Source: Acanthosepion esculentum
Lineage: Eukaryota; Mollusca; Cephalopoda; Sepiida; Sepiidae
DNA length: 64,000 bases
Assembly (NCBI GenBank): GCA_964036315.1
Contig: OZ038485.1
Coordinates: 76,165,460 to 76,229,459, forward strand
Reading direction: 5' to 3'
Every line of letters starts with the position of its first letter. Position 1 is the first letter of the stretch. The translations under genes were made by a program, and so were the position numbers. This document shows, piece by piece, positions 1-11,520 of this stretch. Below the pieces are notes generated by a model, which worked only from the letters and a program-made list of their open reading frames with translations, was not told the origin of the DNA and made no database searches.

Positions 1-834
1 TTTAAAGTATACATTTATAAAATTTTTATAGGATTCAATTCAGTTAGGAATATTTTAAGCAACAAATTGTTTCATTTATGTTTTAAATGATGCTACATCA
101 CACTTCTGCCATTATCTATAATTTCAAAATAAGATTATGACTGTTACTACAAAGGAAGATTGCATAAAATGTAAATAGACAAGGAAATAAACAACATTTT
201 TAGTATCACCTTCTAAATGCTGGAAATAGCAAAAACTGTCCTTAGAATTTAACAAAATTATAATTTGTTCATGAAAGACACTATGTTACTATATTTTATT
301 TCATTGGTTCAATATGAGTTCTTTATCATTTTTTTCTCTTTTAGAATCTTGCATTCTTTTAAAACCCTTTTGTTTAAACCGTATTTAGATTTTATTAATA
401 GATTAAATTATATCATTTTCATTTTTTTATTATAAATTATCTTAATTTTATAAAAAACATTTGGTTGCAAAGGAAAGGAACAAAGAAAGAATAAAATTTC
501 AACAACATGTATTCATCAAAATTCAGTTTTTTGAAAGGTGGCAGAAATTGGTTCTTTAGTTGCTGTTGGTAAGGAAAGTGATTAGGTGTAAGAGTCTCAT
601 TGGCAGGGCCCAGAGTTGACCAATTTCTTGGGTTGGTTGGTTGAGGTCATTTGTGGGGTTGACACACTCCTTTCCTTAAGGTTGAAATCGACATCTGTAA
701 GCTGATCGTGTGATACAAAGATATTGAAACTGAACTACCTGGTAAGGTGAGTTGGCAGGTGGTGGGTTGATTCATGGTAAGATGCATTGACAGGTTGGTT
801 GCCAAGGTTATGGTAGTGGCTGAGAGTGAAGCCT
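1..834. other. AT-rich intergenic sequence, nothing recognised
   Basis: No coding homology, tRNA-like box or terminal repeat was recognised. From about 600 the composition becomes GT-rich and leads into the tandem repeat that follows. Confidence 0.5.
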
Positions 835-1115
835 GGAGTAGATAGTGAAGGTTGATTGAGCAGAATGTCTCTTGTATTGTGGTCAAATTTGGTATCGATG
901 AAATGGGATCATGATGGTGATGACAAGGGAGAACTGGAGTGGATAGTGAAGGTTGATCAATCCGAATGCCTCTGTTGGATTCTGGCCGAATGTGGTATCA
1001 GTGAGACAGGATCACAGTGGTGATGATGAATGGGGCTTGGAGTGAATAGTGAAGTTTGATTGAGCAGAATGTCTTGGATTCTGGTCAATAGTGAAGTTGT
1101 TAGGGTGTTAGGAAT
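835..1115. repeat. Diverged GT-rich tandem repeat, period about 101-103 bp
   Basis: Units begin at 835, 936 and 1039, each with GGAGTxxATAGTGAAGxTTGAT followed by (A/C)GAATG(T/C)CT and GGATTCTGG(T/C)C. Successive starts are 101 and 103 bp apart. The third unit is incomplete. No open frame spans it. Confidence 0.7.
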
Positions 1116-2847
1116 CATGGTGGCGGCATTGAGAGCCCAGTGGTCTTGAAGCTGGCCTGCCAGCCATATTCCACATGTGTTGAATCAGGTGAGATTAGTG
1201 AAGCTTGGGTGAGTTCATGGTGGTGACAAGGAAGTGATAAGGATGATTATGGTGACAATGCATCGCATATCAACAGGTGGCCCTTTGGCCCGCAACTATG
1301 TCGGCCTTTATGAGGGGCATTCTTTGAAGCAAATCTGGTAGTCACCAGGCTCATCTTTGTTTTCAGCAAGAACATTAGTAATTGGCTATTGTAATTTATT
1401 GCAGGGATTTATTTTATGGATTGAATGTGATGCTCAGAGCATCTTTTTTATTTTGTGTTTTGCTTTCTTATTTTTCAAATCCAGCCAACATGTAGAGTGA
1501 ATCAGAAAGAGATCTAATTGCAGCAGAGTATAACAATTTTTTCTCAAGTTTTAAAGATTTTATTTTCATTTTACTGTTAAAGTCATCAGTTCAGTCTATA
1601 CTTTCTATAAAATACATTTTTAAATCTTTTATTTTGTCCCTTTGAAGTTTTTTGTATTGAGACAAACTGAGCTACATTCAGTTTCATTCATTTTAATTGT
1701 TTTTAAAAATCAGTTTCTCTTTTTACAAAGAACTTTGTTTTACTATTTTCAAGCATTAAAAAGTCTTATATCTACTTTTAATATATTTCTTTAAATGTTT
1801 TCTTTTATATCTTCTGTTCATTCTCATGTTTTTCAAACTGTCTTCACTTTTCAAGACAATTTTATTCAGCCATCTGATTTTAAATGTTTATTATGCAATA
1901 AAGAAAAATTGAAAATGATGATGATTATTAACATGGGAATGAAAGAATTATTTGCTAACCAATTTTCAAACATGAGTTGTAACTTATTTTATCACTTTTC
2001 TCTTACAGTGTTTTCTTTTCCCATTCTGCTTTGCTTGAACTATTAGAGTATTTTCCATTCACTTTTCCTTGCTAAATATTCATAATTGTTTTATTACCAT
2101 TATTTATTAAGTAGTCACAACAAAAATGATTTAGCTGTTAATTTAAAATTAAATTGATCCTGTATCTTATGTCAGTTAACAATAGACTTAAATATCAATA
2201 GTTGATACTGATTGTTATTTCAACATCAGTTATCAAAGAGAGTATTATCTAAAAGATTAGGTATTATAGTAATTTCCCCTTTTTGTTAACAAACATACTA
2301 AAATAAGATAAAAGGAATGCTTCATTTTCATAATATTAATTTAATCTTCCACTTTTCATGTCATGAAAGAATAATTAAATTATCTCTGTTATAGTTAGAT
2401 ATCTTTAAAAGAACAAAGACTTGCAAAACTTTTATCTTTATCGTGAATTTTTGGAGGCTTGTTTGGCTTTTTATTAGAAATAATGCTTCATTAAGAAATT
2501 TTTACTCAACTAATCTTTATAATTAATCTTAATTGTTGTAATGTATACACATGAAGTAGGTGATCATTTTAATTATTTTATTGATATTATTTCAATTACA
2601 GAGAAAATCACATGTATTAAAGAAAATAGATAAATGACATAATAAAATCTCATACCACCAATTATGTTGTAAATTTCTAATAAAAACAGATATTATAAGC
2701 TGCAGTATACTATGTAAATATATCCTGATGTTTTTGTAAATATTGGTTAATACCAACTTTATTGTGAAAACATTGACTTGAAAAATAAAATCTGGCATAG
2801 TGTAAGTAAATGAAAATAAAAAATATCCTTATATTATAAAAAAGAAT
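1116..2847. other. AT-rich intergenic sequence, nothing recognised
   Basis: Short open frames here are low-complexity (Phe/Ser/Leu-rich from AT-rich DNA) and show no family motif. No repeats shared with the rest of the window were noticed. Confidence 0.5.
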
Positions 2848-3252
2848 ACCATTCACTTCAGTATTGAATCTAACCAACGCCTTTCTCCACTGTGCCATGT
2901 GTGACACATGGCACAGTGGATAAAGGCGTTGGTTAGATCCAATGACAGACCCAAAGAGTGTGAGTTCAATACCCGGTTCAGGCAGTGGAGAACTTTCAGA
3001 GGGAAAATTACCAGGAGATAACTGATAACTGACATCCATCAAACATGGCTCGTGGAACTAGAACAGTCTACCCCAGTGATCGAAATAAAGGGTTCGGTTC
3101 GAAATTCCAACCACCTGAAGAAGTCTGGAGCGTACAACGGCCGAAACGTTGTGACAAATATGGCGACAAAGATGAGGACAATAGTCCGACTAATGTAAAT
3201 ACTGTACATAATACCTCATCTCAGAAGTATAGACAGACCATTCACTTCAGTA
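2848..3252 (+). mobile_element. tRNA-headed cephalopod SINE with 16-bp target duplication and palindromic head
   Basis: The identical 16-mer ACCATTCACTTCAGTA at 2848-2863 and 3237-3252 is the target-site duplication. The body has an A-box-like TGGCACAGTGGATAAAGG, a B-box-like GAGTTCAATACCC, and a middle with ACAACG..CGTTGT able to pair. Further copies are at 11519-11830 (+), 43540-43850 (-) and 48060-48240 (-). The head occurs twice, inverted then direct, giving an almost loopless palindrome at about 2868-2938. A conceptual 70-aa frame starting at 3045 is not a gene. tRNA-derived SINEs are well described in octopus and squid. Confidence 0.85.
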
Positions 3253-3970
3253 GATAATTCCAATATCTGTACACAGAACTTGCACCTAATAGGGTAGGTA
3301 TCCCATTAAGAGTCATCGTGTTTATCAGTTTAATACCAATTGTTTTTTGTAACCACTGCTTTAGTGATTTTCTAAATATTTTAAGAACATTATTTAATTT
3401 TATTATTCTTAGATTAAAGATGCTCTTTTTTCACTTCTTTTTAAATACCATGTCCTTTCAGAACATTAGCAATCATGGCTCTCTACAGCTTCCTTTTCTT
3501 TATTATCTGTGAATTACATTCAAAGATAAGGTAATAGTGTGATTTCCTGTAGATTTCTTCATGGTTTTTCAGACTAGACTAGAGAGTCCAGTCTATCCTG
3601 CAGTTTAACACAGCTGTAAGTGGAGAAAATATTGCCTCATGCATTTCCCTATTAAATTTTTGCAAAACAGAATGCAATAAAATAGGCAGGAATTTGAATA
3701 TGACTTATGATAAACAGGTCCAAATAAGTTGTAGGATTTTATATTTCTATATGTGTGGATTGGTGAACATGCAAATGACATTCAGTTGACAAAGCTCAAA
3801 TACACTAATTAAACAACTGTATGAATGCCTATATATATTAAGAGAGATAAACAGAGTGTACAGTATAAATCTTGGAATATAAATAAAAAAATATATACAA
3901 CACTCTGTCACATATAAATATATAAGTTAAATAAATGTAATTTACAACTGAACCTGAAGTTTTGTTCATA

Positions 3971-3971
<1 letters not shown>
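3253..3971. other. Intergenic sequence with one weak shared repeat
   Basis: The segment near 3461-3505 (ACATTAGCAATCATGGCTCT) resembles 59372-59415 (ACATGAGCGATCATGGCTCT) over about 40 bp, so it belongs to a dispersed repeat of unknown type. Nothing else recognised. Confidence 0.45.

Positions 3972-4020
<49 letters not shown>
3972..4020. repeat. (AT)n microsatellite
   Basis: Uninterrupted TA dinucleotide run of about 49 bp. Open frames reading YIYIYI here are artefacts. Confidence 0.97.
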
Positions 4021-4023
<3 letters not shown>

Positions 4024-4086
4024 AAATGTACAGATAAGATATGAAATCCATGTTTGCATTTATATTTGAATACAAACACAAATATA

Positions 4087-4089
<3 letters not shown>

Positions 4090-4149
<60 letters not shown>
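4090..4149. repeat. (TA)n microsatellite
   Basis: TA run of about 60 bp, 70 bp from the preceding one. Confidence 0.97.
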
Positions 4150-4153
<4 letters not shown>

Positions 4154-5270
4154 AATATGTGTACATACATATTGTGCTACAAAAGACTCAGTCTATTTGT
4201 GCATGGTTTATTTGTGTGGGATTTCTTTTTATTATAATTCCTTTTTTTTCCTTTTTTGCCCATCCCAAATGGTATTTTCTTTTTGTCTTTTAATGCCTTC
4301 AGAAATAAATTTCCTGAAATGCTTTATCTCTAAAAGTAAAAACTATTGAATGTTTTTAAATTGTAAAGAAAATATACTAAAAATAAATCTTACATTGGCC
4401 TAACTCTGTTGTTTAATTTTTTCTTTGAAACTACCAACAGGTATAATTTTATTTTATCCACATACAGAATCATATATAGAGAATTTTTAATGTCTTAGTA
4501 GAATTTTTTTAAATTGCTACTTTAAATAAAAAAATATCAATGTATTGAAAGCTGTGTCTTTTGGTGGTATTTGGTGCAATTTTTTTATATCTAAAAAAAG
4601 CTTTTGGCAAATTAAAGCATCCAATCATTTTCCAGGTGTTTTTAGCATGGCAGATTCTTCAACCTTTATCCATTTCTTATATAAAGATAATACAAAATGA
4701 ATTAGCACCTAAGAAAAAATAAAGACTGCTTTTATGATAACAATCCAAACTTTTAATATATATGATCATTTGTTCTTGTATTTGAAAACAAACACTGTAA
4801 TCATATGAATACAATTAAGCAATTCTATCTTTATTTAGAAAATCAGTTTTCTGAGTCTGAGTGAGGCTATTGAAATCTGAATCGATCTTATCTGACTTAT
4901 TTTCTCTATATAAAAATTATTGATAGAGCCGGCTTTTACATAAGAGATTTAATGTATCTTGTTTTCATTAAATATAGGAAATAAGCTAATTTATTCTGTA
5001 AATCTTTATTACTATAGCAAATCTCAAAGAACACATTGGTAAAATGTTATTTGACTGCTGATATTGGTTGTGGGATAATATATAAATTTGTTATATATCA
5101 AAAATAATTTTAGGGAAAAGAAGTGGGAAGTATTTTTGTATGACATGTTTCATCCTTTAGGACTGCATCAGACTAAGTTTATGTTTACGTTGATGCAATT
5201 GATATTGGTTATATAATAATAAACTTTATCCTTATTTCGCAGTATGATGAGATGCCAAACAGTTCTTGGC
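4150..5270. other. AT-rich intergenic sequence, nothing recognised
   Basis: No coding or repeat signature recognised on either strand. Confidence 0.5.
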
Positions 5271-5279
5271 CTGATGAAC

Positions 5280-6125
5280 AAGTAATACCCATGAGTCTTT
5301 CTCCTCAGTCCTACCCTTTTTCTGCTATATATTAATGATCTGCTTAAGAGTATTTTCAGATCACTAGTAAATATATATTGAGTCAATACCATGATGGCAG
5401 CACCACCAAAAATCTAGATGACCAGAACCTGGCAGCTGATCTCTCCTCTGAGCTTGCTCACATATGTCAATGGGGGAGGAACTGGCTTGTAATATTCAAT
5501 ACCTCCAAAACCATGCTAGTAACATCTCATAATCACAGAGCAGACATTGAATTTTCTTCAGTCATAATGAATAGTTGTACACTCAAGGAGGTTTTTTGCA
5601 TGGAATGTCTATTGGGACTCAAGCTCACAGGAGACCTTAAGTAGGACTTTGATATACAATCCATCACTAAAGATGCTGCAAAAACTGTTGGATCCCAGTA
5701 CCACTCTAGAAAGTACCTGACTCATTTTTCCATGTTTTATCTCTACAAGAGCCAGATCATACCAAAAGTTGAAGTATTACTATCACATCTGGGCTGGAGT
5801 TACCCAGTCCTCACTTCTCAACTTGACTGAGTTCAAAAGCATTTATTTGCCTTGAAGGGTAGAAAACAATTAGTTTTCCACCCTTCAAACCCTTTGCAGG
5901 TGGAATGTTGCTAGCATCTTGTTGCTCTACTGCTATTTTCATGGCATATGTTTGGGTAAAATACATTCCTTGCTTCCACCAATCAATACAATCACAGCTC
6001 AGATCTGCCACACCATGTACACTGAGTCAACTCTTCATTATTCCATTCATATTCCATTCGTAAGAAGGAAGTTCCAGTCAAACAGTTTCTTCTCCAGAAC
6101 TGTTGAAATATGGAAGTAATTTATT
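5280..6125 (+). pseudogene. Non-LTR retrotransposon (jockey/CR1-like) reverse transcriptase, C-terminal fragment
   Basis: Conceptual translation in shifting frames gives the end of a LINE reverse transcriptase. It runs from IYINDLL-like sequence near 5325, through a segment with DDQNLAADLSSELAHICQWG and NTSKTMLVTSH, to the typical C-terminal tail near 6057-6115 (IPFVRRKFQSNSFFSRTVE). That tail is characteristic of jockey/CR1-group LINEs in molluscs and arthropods. Several stops and frameshifts interrupt it, and the catalytic Y-x-D-D region is damaged (STTKNLDD follows a disrupted YHDG). 5'-truncated copies of this sort are the usual product of target-primed reverse transcription. It is not a functional gene. 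Confidence 0.75.
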
Positions 6126-6545
6126 TATAGTTTTCCTCTTGTATCTAGTGTAATGAAATCTACTTTTCATAATAATATGTTGGGAAATATATTTTCTGAT
6201 AACATCTAGAAAGAAGCCATTTTTGTGGGGATTAATCTTTTTCAAAATCTGCATCTGGCAAGCAAAAAGCTCAGCAAATCTGCCAGAGGTCAGACATGGG
6301 CAAAATATATATAAACACTTTCTCTTTCTGTCTTTATTGACAAATAATAAGAAAAGAAAAGCAGAATTGAAAATAGTGAACTCCAAGCAAATCAGTTTAA
6401 AACTAATATAAATATAAATCTTTTCATTCTCTTTTACTCCCAGTGGCCCCTTACGTCTTAGTGGAATTGTTGCCTTGCTTGGAGCAAATTGGTTAAAAAA
6501 TATATATTGATTAAAATACTTTGTAAATTCATTCTAATCTTTTAA
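6126..6545. other. AT-rich sequence, nothing recognised
   Basis: Between the LINE tail and the LTR remnant. No motif recognised. Confidence 0.45.
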
Positions 6546-6655
6546 CCAAGTTAATCCAAGCTTTATTCAATAAAATACAAGCAGGGTTCACATCATGTGC
6601 TCCTAGTATTCTCGAATATGGCTGATTGTCGTAATCTGGAGAATGGGCTGTTTCT

Positions 6656-7220
6656 AAATGGGAGACGGGTAAACTGAAAAAGTTGTATATTTCCTGTCAG
6701 ATTGTTTGAGTTTGATTTGATGGTAGGCACTTTTTAGATCGAAAGTTGAAAAGTATTTAACTTTAATTATGTCACGTGCCGGACAAATGGATCGTTAAAA
6801 CCTGGTAAGATTTGCAACCAGATCGGGAATTCTTGGTAATGGAAAAGCGTCTAGTTCTGTGTAGATATTTATGGTTTGGGAATAGTCCACACATAATCAT
6901 TTTTTGTGTATTTTAGCTTCATCTTTAACCACTACTAATTGTGCACGCCATGGTGAAATACTGGGTTCAATAATCCCATCTTCCAGAAGTTTGCTAATTT
7001 CCACAGCAATAAAATCAGAGTCCTCTTTACTAAAACATCTTGATTTAGTAGCAATCGGTTTGCATTTAGCTGAAATTCCTGGTAACAAAGATGGTTCAGC
7101 TATATCAGCAGCTTCCAGGGCAAGACAGACACCCGTGCCTTTCACAACGAGTTCCGGTAAATAACCGCCATATTCAAACGTGACCTTAAGATATCGGGAT
7201 TGAACCAAGAACAACATCAC
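6656..7220 (-). pseudogene. gypsy reverse transcriptase N-terminal part with filler duplication
   Basis: Reads KPIATKSRCFSKEDSDFI, LLEDGIIEPSISPWRAQLVV, then VDYSQTINIYTELDAFPLPR and FSTFDLKSAYHQIKL, i.e. RT motifs 1 to 3 (QIKL), before running into LTR sequence. The catalytic YXDD region is gone. Around 6768-6793 a segment nearly identical to the zinc-knuckle DNA at 7610-7635 (ATGTCACxTGCCGGACAAAT) interrupts the RT reading. Confidence 0.8.
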
Positions 7221-7650
7221 AACAGAGGTCCTTCATGATAATCAAAGGAACGGAAGTATATAATTTACCGTTAAGACCCAGTTTAAAATCAACTACTATA
7301 AATCCATTAGACCAACTATTAATACTTTTCTGGGCCATACTTACTTTTTTTGATAAGGGAAAAATCCTCAGAGACAATAAATCCACCACTTTTTTGCTGA
7401 TAAAATTTTCAGAAGCACAAGAATCTATCAGGGTATTGAAGGTTCTATTTGTAACCATGACGAAAGTAGCAGCATGGGAAAGTCCCACTGGTACGTTAGC
7501 AGTGTTTACAGAAATACAAGAAGCTGAATGAATTATAGCATTAGTTGTCACATTTGATGACCTACACATTTTTTGGTAATGTCCCTGCTTATCACAGCAT
7601 TGACAAATTATGTCACATGCCGGACAAATGGATTGTTTATGGTAAGGTAT
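7186..7650 (-). pseudogene. gypsy zinc knuckle and aspartic protease-like segment
   Basis: Leftward from about 7635: a CCHC knuckle (CQCCDKQGHYQKMC, spacing C-x2-C-x4-H-x4-C), then MCRSSNVTTN and a retropepsin-like fold with NTLIDSCASENFISK and DLCCDVVLGSIPI. The usual D-S/T-G active site reads D-S-C here, so catalysis is doubtful. The 127-residue frame is the longest intact piece of this element. Confidence 0.75.
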
Positions 7651-7779
7651 AATACCACAGAAAAAACAAGCTTTGTTACCGGTATTATTATTCGAAGCTG
7701 TAGTGGAAGTCTTCTTACAAGAATTGTTATATCTTTGGTTGAATGTGGCAGCAACAGTGGTTTGATTATTTTTTTTTTT

Positions 7780-8393
7780 GGCTACTACTGCCTGTCAAGT
7801 CGCCACGTGGTCTCCTTTTGTTAATGACAGCAATGGCTGAATTGGAGGGAGAAACGCAAGCCGCATTATTTTTCTGGGCTAAATCCAGTGTTAGTGCTTG
7901 TTTGTGAGCTATCCACAGATCCAAGTTTTTATTTTCCAATAATCTCTGTCAGATTGCTGGTGATGTTATCCCACAAATGAAAGCATCTCTCACAGCTTCA
8001 TCGCCGACTTGCTTAGCCATTCTGTCCTTGAAGTTGCAGTCTCACCTTAATTTTTTGAGACTTTGGAAAAAATCATCAATCGATTCATCTTGTCTTTGCT
8101 TCCATGTGGCCAGTAGATGGCAGGCAAAGACTTCATTCGATTTTTTAATGTATATTGAGTCCAGCCGATTTAGTGCCAATTTGATATCTTTGCAGGATTC
8201 AATGAATTCAAAAGCTGTAGAACTTACACAGCTTGTCAATGCCCATAGCTTGTTGGGGATTCTGTCTTTGTAGTCGTCTAAATAGTTGGTGAATATAGTA
8301 TGCCAGTGCTGCCATTCTCTGGTGGCGTGTATTGAATTCAGGTCAATATCAATACGCTTGATTTATAGCCAAAACTTGATACAGACTCTGACA
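7780..8393 (-). pseudogene. gypsy gag remnant
   Basis: Starts near ATG 8393 (MSESVSSFGYKSS). After frameshifts it reads TREWQHW-like sequence, KLWALTSCVSSTAFEFIESC and KKSNEVFACHLLATWKQRQD, then DESIDDFFQSLKKLRCNFKD. Capsid-type gag of Ty3/gypsy elements has this kind of helical, zinc-knuckle-preceding domain. It packages element RNA. Stops and frameshifts make it non-functional. Confidence 0.75.
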
Positions 8394-8611
8394 TGGCGGT
8401 TATAAGATATTTTGCCGAATAAATTGTCAAGAATGAAGACTGAGACTCTGAAGCTAAGTTAATCCAAGCTTTATTCGGCAAAATACAAGCAGGGTTCACA
8501 TCACGTGCTCCTGGTATTCTCGAATATGGCTGATTGTCGTAATCTGGAGAAAGGGCCGTAAACAAATATGGTGTCGTAAAGGAGTGTCACAGTCCATCTC
8601 TTATTTACGAC

Positions 8612-9955
8612 AAAAGTATTATATGATTTATCTCTGTTTAACAAGCAAAATTAAAAATAAAAAGATATTAGTATATTTCATAATATATCAATTGTACAGT
8701 TTGTATCTTTGGTGTCACCCTTGTCAGTAGTTTCACTTTGGAAGCAATAAATTGAAAAATGATGGAAATATGGTGACAGTAAGCTTATATAGAAAAACAA
8801 ATTTCATAGAGGGCTGAACCATATACTTAATTTACATATGTATTATTGCATATACACCTAAGCTTGATAATATATTCACTGTGACTTGATAGTATATACA
8901 CTGTGACTGTTATTTAATGTTTTTCTTGCAGGAACCATAATTACAATGAGGACATAATTATTACTTAAACTCTAATTTGAAACTGGAGTAGCAGTTCTTT
9001 TCAGTGTGGTTATTCTTGAATATTTTTTAAATTGATAACACAATGCTATCAATATCTATCAAATATTATACTCTCAGATATCTTTTACTTATTTTATTGG
9101 AGTATGTAGTTGCCAAATGAATAACTGGAAAATTCCACATTCTGTTACTTGGAAATAATTTGAAAACATGCTGCTTAAAGTGTGTGCTAAAAAAGTAAAA
9201 ATATATGTCTAAAAAGTTTTGAACATGGAAAACCAGAACTAAACAATGTTATTACATTTCAGTACACTCATCAATGGAATAAATTTTGATTACATTTATC
9301 TTTGTACAAAACTGGCAAAAAAGAAATTTCGTTGTACATGGCTCTAGTCCAGGAAAACTGCCTGACACAGAACATTGTAGCTGAAAATTGGCTGTTGGCT
9401 CATTTGTTATCTCTTTGCCTCTTTGTTATTCTAGACTTTTCTCCATTTCTTAACCATTCAATTTTGTTTTCTATTTCATTTTTTGTGGGTCTAATCATTG
9501 TTGCCATATTTATTATTTCTTCTCTAAGGGCATACAGGCTGATCCAGCAAGCAAAAGAGAATAACAATAGAAATAAAAGAAAAAATAATAGAAAATTCAA
9601 AAGCTAAATAAATAATGAATGAAAAAGGTTAAAAATGACAAAACTGAAATATAACTGGCTGTGATAACAATGACAATAATACTGGTCATGATCGATCAAA
9701 ACTGGAAATGATATATCAGCCTTTGGTTACCTTTATTTGATGAAGCAATTATGGAAATAGTAGTTTCCCATAAACCTAAATGACTAAACATCACAATACT
9801 GATTTTGGAAAGTGGGCCAGGCTGATAACTTTTCAACATTCACCTCATATTTGTTGTCAATGATATTGTCACTTACAATAACAAGAATAATATTAATAAT
9901 ACTTTTAAGTGCCATTAATATTAATTGTAAGTGCACATAGTATATAATAATAATA
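8612..9955. other. Intergenic sequence, nothing recognised
   Basis: A 101-codon frame at 9302-9607 (+) has two hydrophobic stretches and an Asn/Lys/Arg-rich end, but there is no homology I recognise. Its composition is what AT-rich DNA gives by chance. Confidence 0.45.
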
Positions 9956-9959
9956 AGTG

Positions 9960-10180
9960 ACGTTCATGTGGGATACAACCATCTTGACTGACAAGCACTT
10001 AGTGTGCAATCACCCTGATATCATAGTTGTGCATGAGCAGCCATGAATAGTTCCTGATAGACGTCTTGGTACATTTGGACAAGAATATCATGAAAGTGGA
10101 GCAAATAAAAATACAGAGATACCATGACCTAGCAAAACAACTTAGAGAAATATATCAGGCAGCAATTTCCTTTTGTAGTC
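9960..10180 (+). pseudogene. LINE C-terminal fragment (RPD..IID type)
   Basis: Translation in two frames gives MWDTTILTDKHLVCNHPDII, a short gap, IIDVLVHLDKNIMKVEQIK-like sequence and YHDLAKQLREIYQAAISF. This follows the common LINE C-terminal pattern W-D-x-x-I-x-T-D-x-x-x-x-x-x-x-P-D-I-V-V ... I-I-D-x-A-V-P-x-D ... K-Y-x-D-L-x-x-E-L. At least one frameshift and a stop are present. It abuts the SINE that follows. Confidence 0.55.
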
Positions 10181-10198
10181 GGCATTTTCAGGACTTAG

Positions 10199-10630
10199 AT
10201 GTGCAGGTGGTGTAATGGATAGGAGCTCAGAATGATAAATTGGAGAGCAGAGTTCAAATTTCCATTGAGTTTGCTACATTCACTTATGTGCAAATACCCT
10301 TGGGAAAGATATGAATCTATCTCTTCTCCTCTCAGCTATGGGTAAATAAGCAGGACAGACTAGACTCTATAGCCTTGGTTGGCAACCAGTCAAGGAGTAA
10401 GAAAATTCTGAATTCAAACCAACCTGGAAGGAGTGGGCTTCACCAAGCTATCTTGCCCAAGACATACCACTGCAGTACATGTGTCCCTAATGGTTACTTG
10501 TGATTGTGACACTCAGGTTTTATCTCCAAGAATTCCTCTGCCTCATAAGATATCTTGAGGATACCTAACATCATTGGCAATGTGCAGGTGTCAGTGCTGC
10601 TTGTAATAGCTGCAAGTCGGACTTAATATA
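10199..10630 (+). mobile_element. tRNA-headed SINE, second family
   Basis: The head has an A-box-like TGGTGTAATGGATAGGAG and a B-box-like GAGTTCAAATTTC. It is followed by a body with ACCCTTGGGAAAGATATGAA and CTCAGCTATGGGTAAAT. The same body occurs at 11823-12060 (+) and 58940-59190 (+), where the head is missing or damaged. Confidence 0.7.
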
Positions 10631-10671
10631 TGATCATCATCATCCAACCATCTAAGAGTTAGAGAGGCTCT

Positions 10672-10674
10672 CAA

Positions 10675-10713
<39 letters not shown>
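10672..10713. repeat. (AAT)n microsatellite
   Basis: About 13-14 AAT units immediately after the SINE tail. Confidence 0.95.
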
Positions 10714-10714
<1 letters not shown>

Positions 10715-11420
10715 TGTATTTTCCCTGAAATATGTGTATAAATAAAGGATTAAGGTAACTCAAGAGACATGCCTGTAAATAATCATTTCACAAACAAGAT
10801 CCATGAACAATATTGTTAATATTTCAATGTTTGTTTACATCATCCATAGAATGAATTCACTGGAAAGAATCAGTTTCATATAATATTCTTATATTTTTTA
10901 TAAATGATGCTAAAAATCAATACTGATTTAAAAAGACAAATGGTATTATTCTGTTAATCTAAGAAAACATTTTTGTTATATATTTAATTTGTACTCATGA
11001 ACAGTTATACAATAGATTAAATCCAACATCAATTAAAAGATAGCAAAATTCATCATTAATTTTTTGACTATACTATTATTCTACTTGTTTGTGTGTATGA
11101 CTAAATGAATGACATTTACTTTCTGACTGAGAAACCTACAAAATATTAATTGAGAAAATTGAGAGAAGGAGGAGAAAAGGTAATACATAAGAAAACTGAA
11201 GAACTAAAGAAATGAAAATGAAAATGATTATATATATGAGAGAGAATATTAATGGACATTCATTTTTCTTTCATTTTAAGTAACCACCGCTCTAAAAATT
11301 GCACACCATGCACTAATGGGTTAAATAGTTTCAGCAATCTAGATTAGTAGAAACCACCAAAAATATGAAACTTACTAATTATTAAATCCAGAGGGTGCCT
11401 CCAAACTTTTGGCCTGTGTG
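10714..11420. other. AT-rich intergenic sequence, nothing recognised
   Basis: No motif recognised. Confidence 0.45.
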
Positions 11421-11424
11421 TGTT

Positions 11425-11429
<5 letters not shown>

Positions 11430-11518
<89 letters not shown>
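11430..11518. repeat. Compound (AT)n-(AG)n microsatellite
   Basis: TA run to about 11488 followed by an AG run to 11518, directly touching the inverted SINE head. Confidence 0.97.

Positions 11519-11520
<2 letters not shown>

Larger units (their letters stand above)
6547..8611 (-). mobile_element. Decayed Ty3/gypsy LTR retrotransposon, deleted between RT and 3' LTR
   Basis: Two direct repeats of about 105 bp (6547-6655 and 8454-8560) share AAGTTAATCCAAGCTTTATT and the AATATGGCTGATTGTCGTAATCTGG block; these are the LTRs. The right (5') LTR is probably 8425-8611, bounded by TGTC and GACA; the left one is truncated. In between, reading leftward, are gag, a zinc knuckle, a protease and the beginning of reverse transcriptase. 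The RT runs directly into the LTR, so the rest of RT, RNase H and integrase are deleted. All reading frames are interrupted. Confidence 0.85.

Noticed and set aside
3045..3257. 70-codon frame MARGTRTVYPSDRN... as a gene
   Set aside because: It lies wholly inside a SINE with target duplications, and the same DNA recurs at 11.6 and 43.6 kb.
3838..4349. Open frames with long YIYIYI or IYIYIY runs (also near 11.4, 13.8, 14.8, 35.5, 48.7, 50.5 and 54.6 kb)
   Set aside because: They are translations of (TA)n microsatellites and carry no protein signature.
9302..9607. 101-codon membrane-protein-like frame
   Set aside because: Hydrophobic Phe/Leu/Ile runs and a Lys/Asn tail are what AT-rich DNA gives by chance; no homology and no splice context support it.
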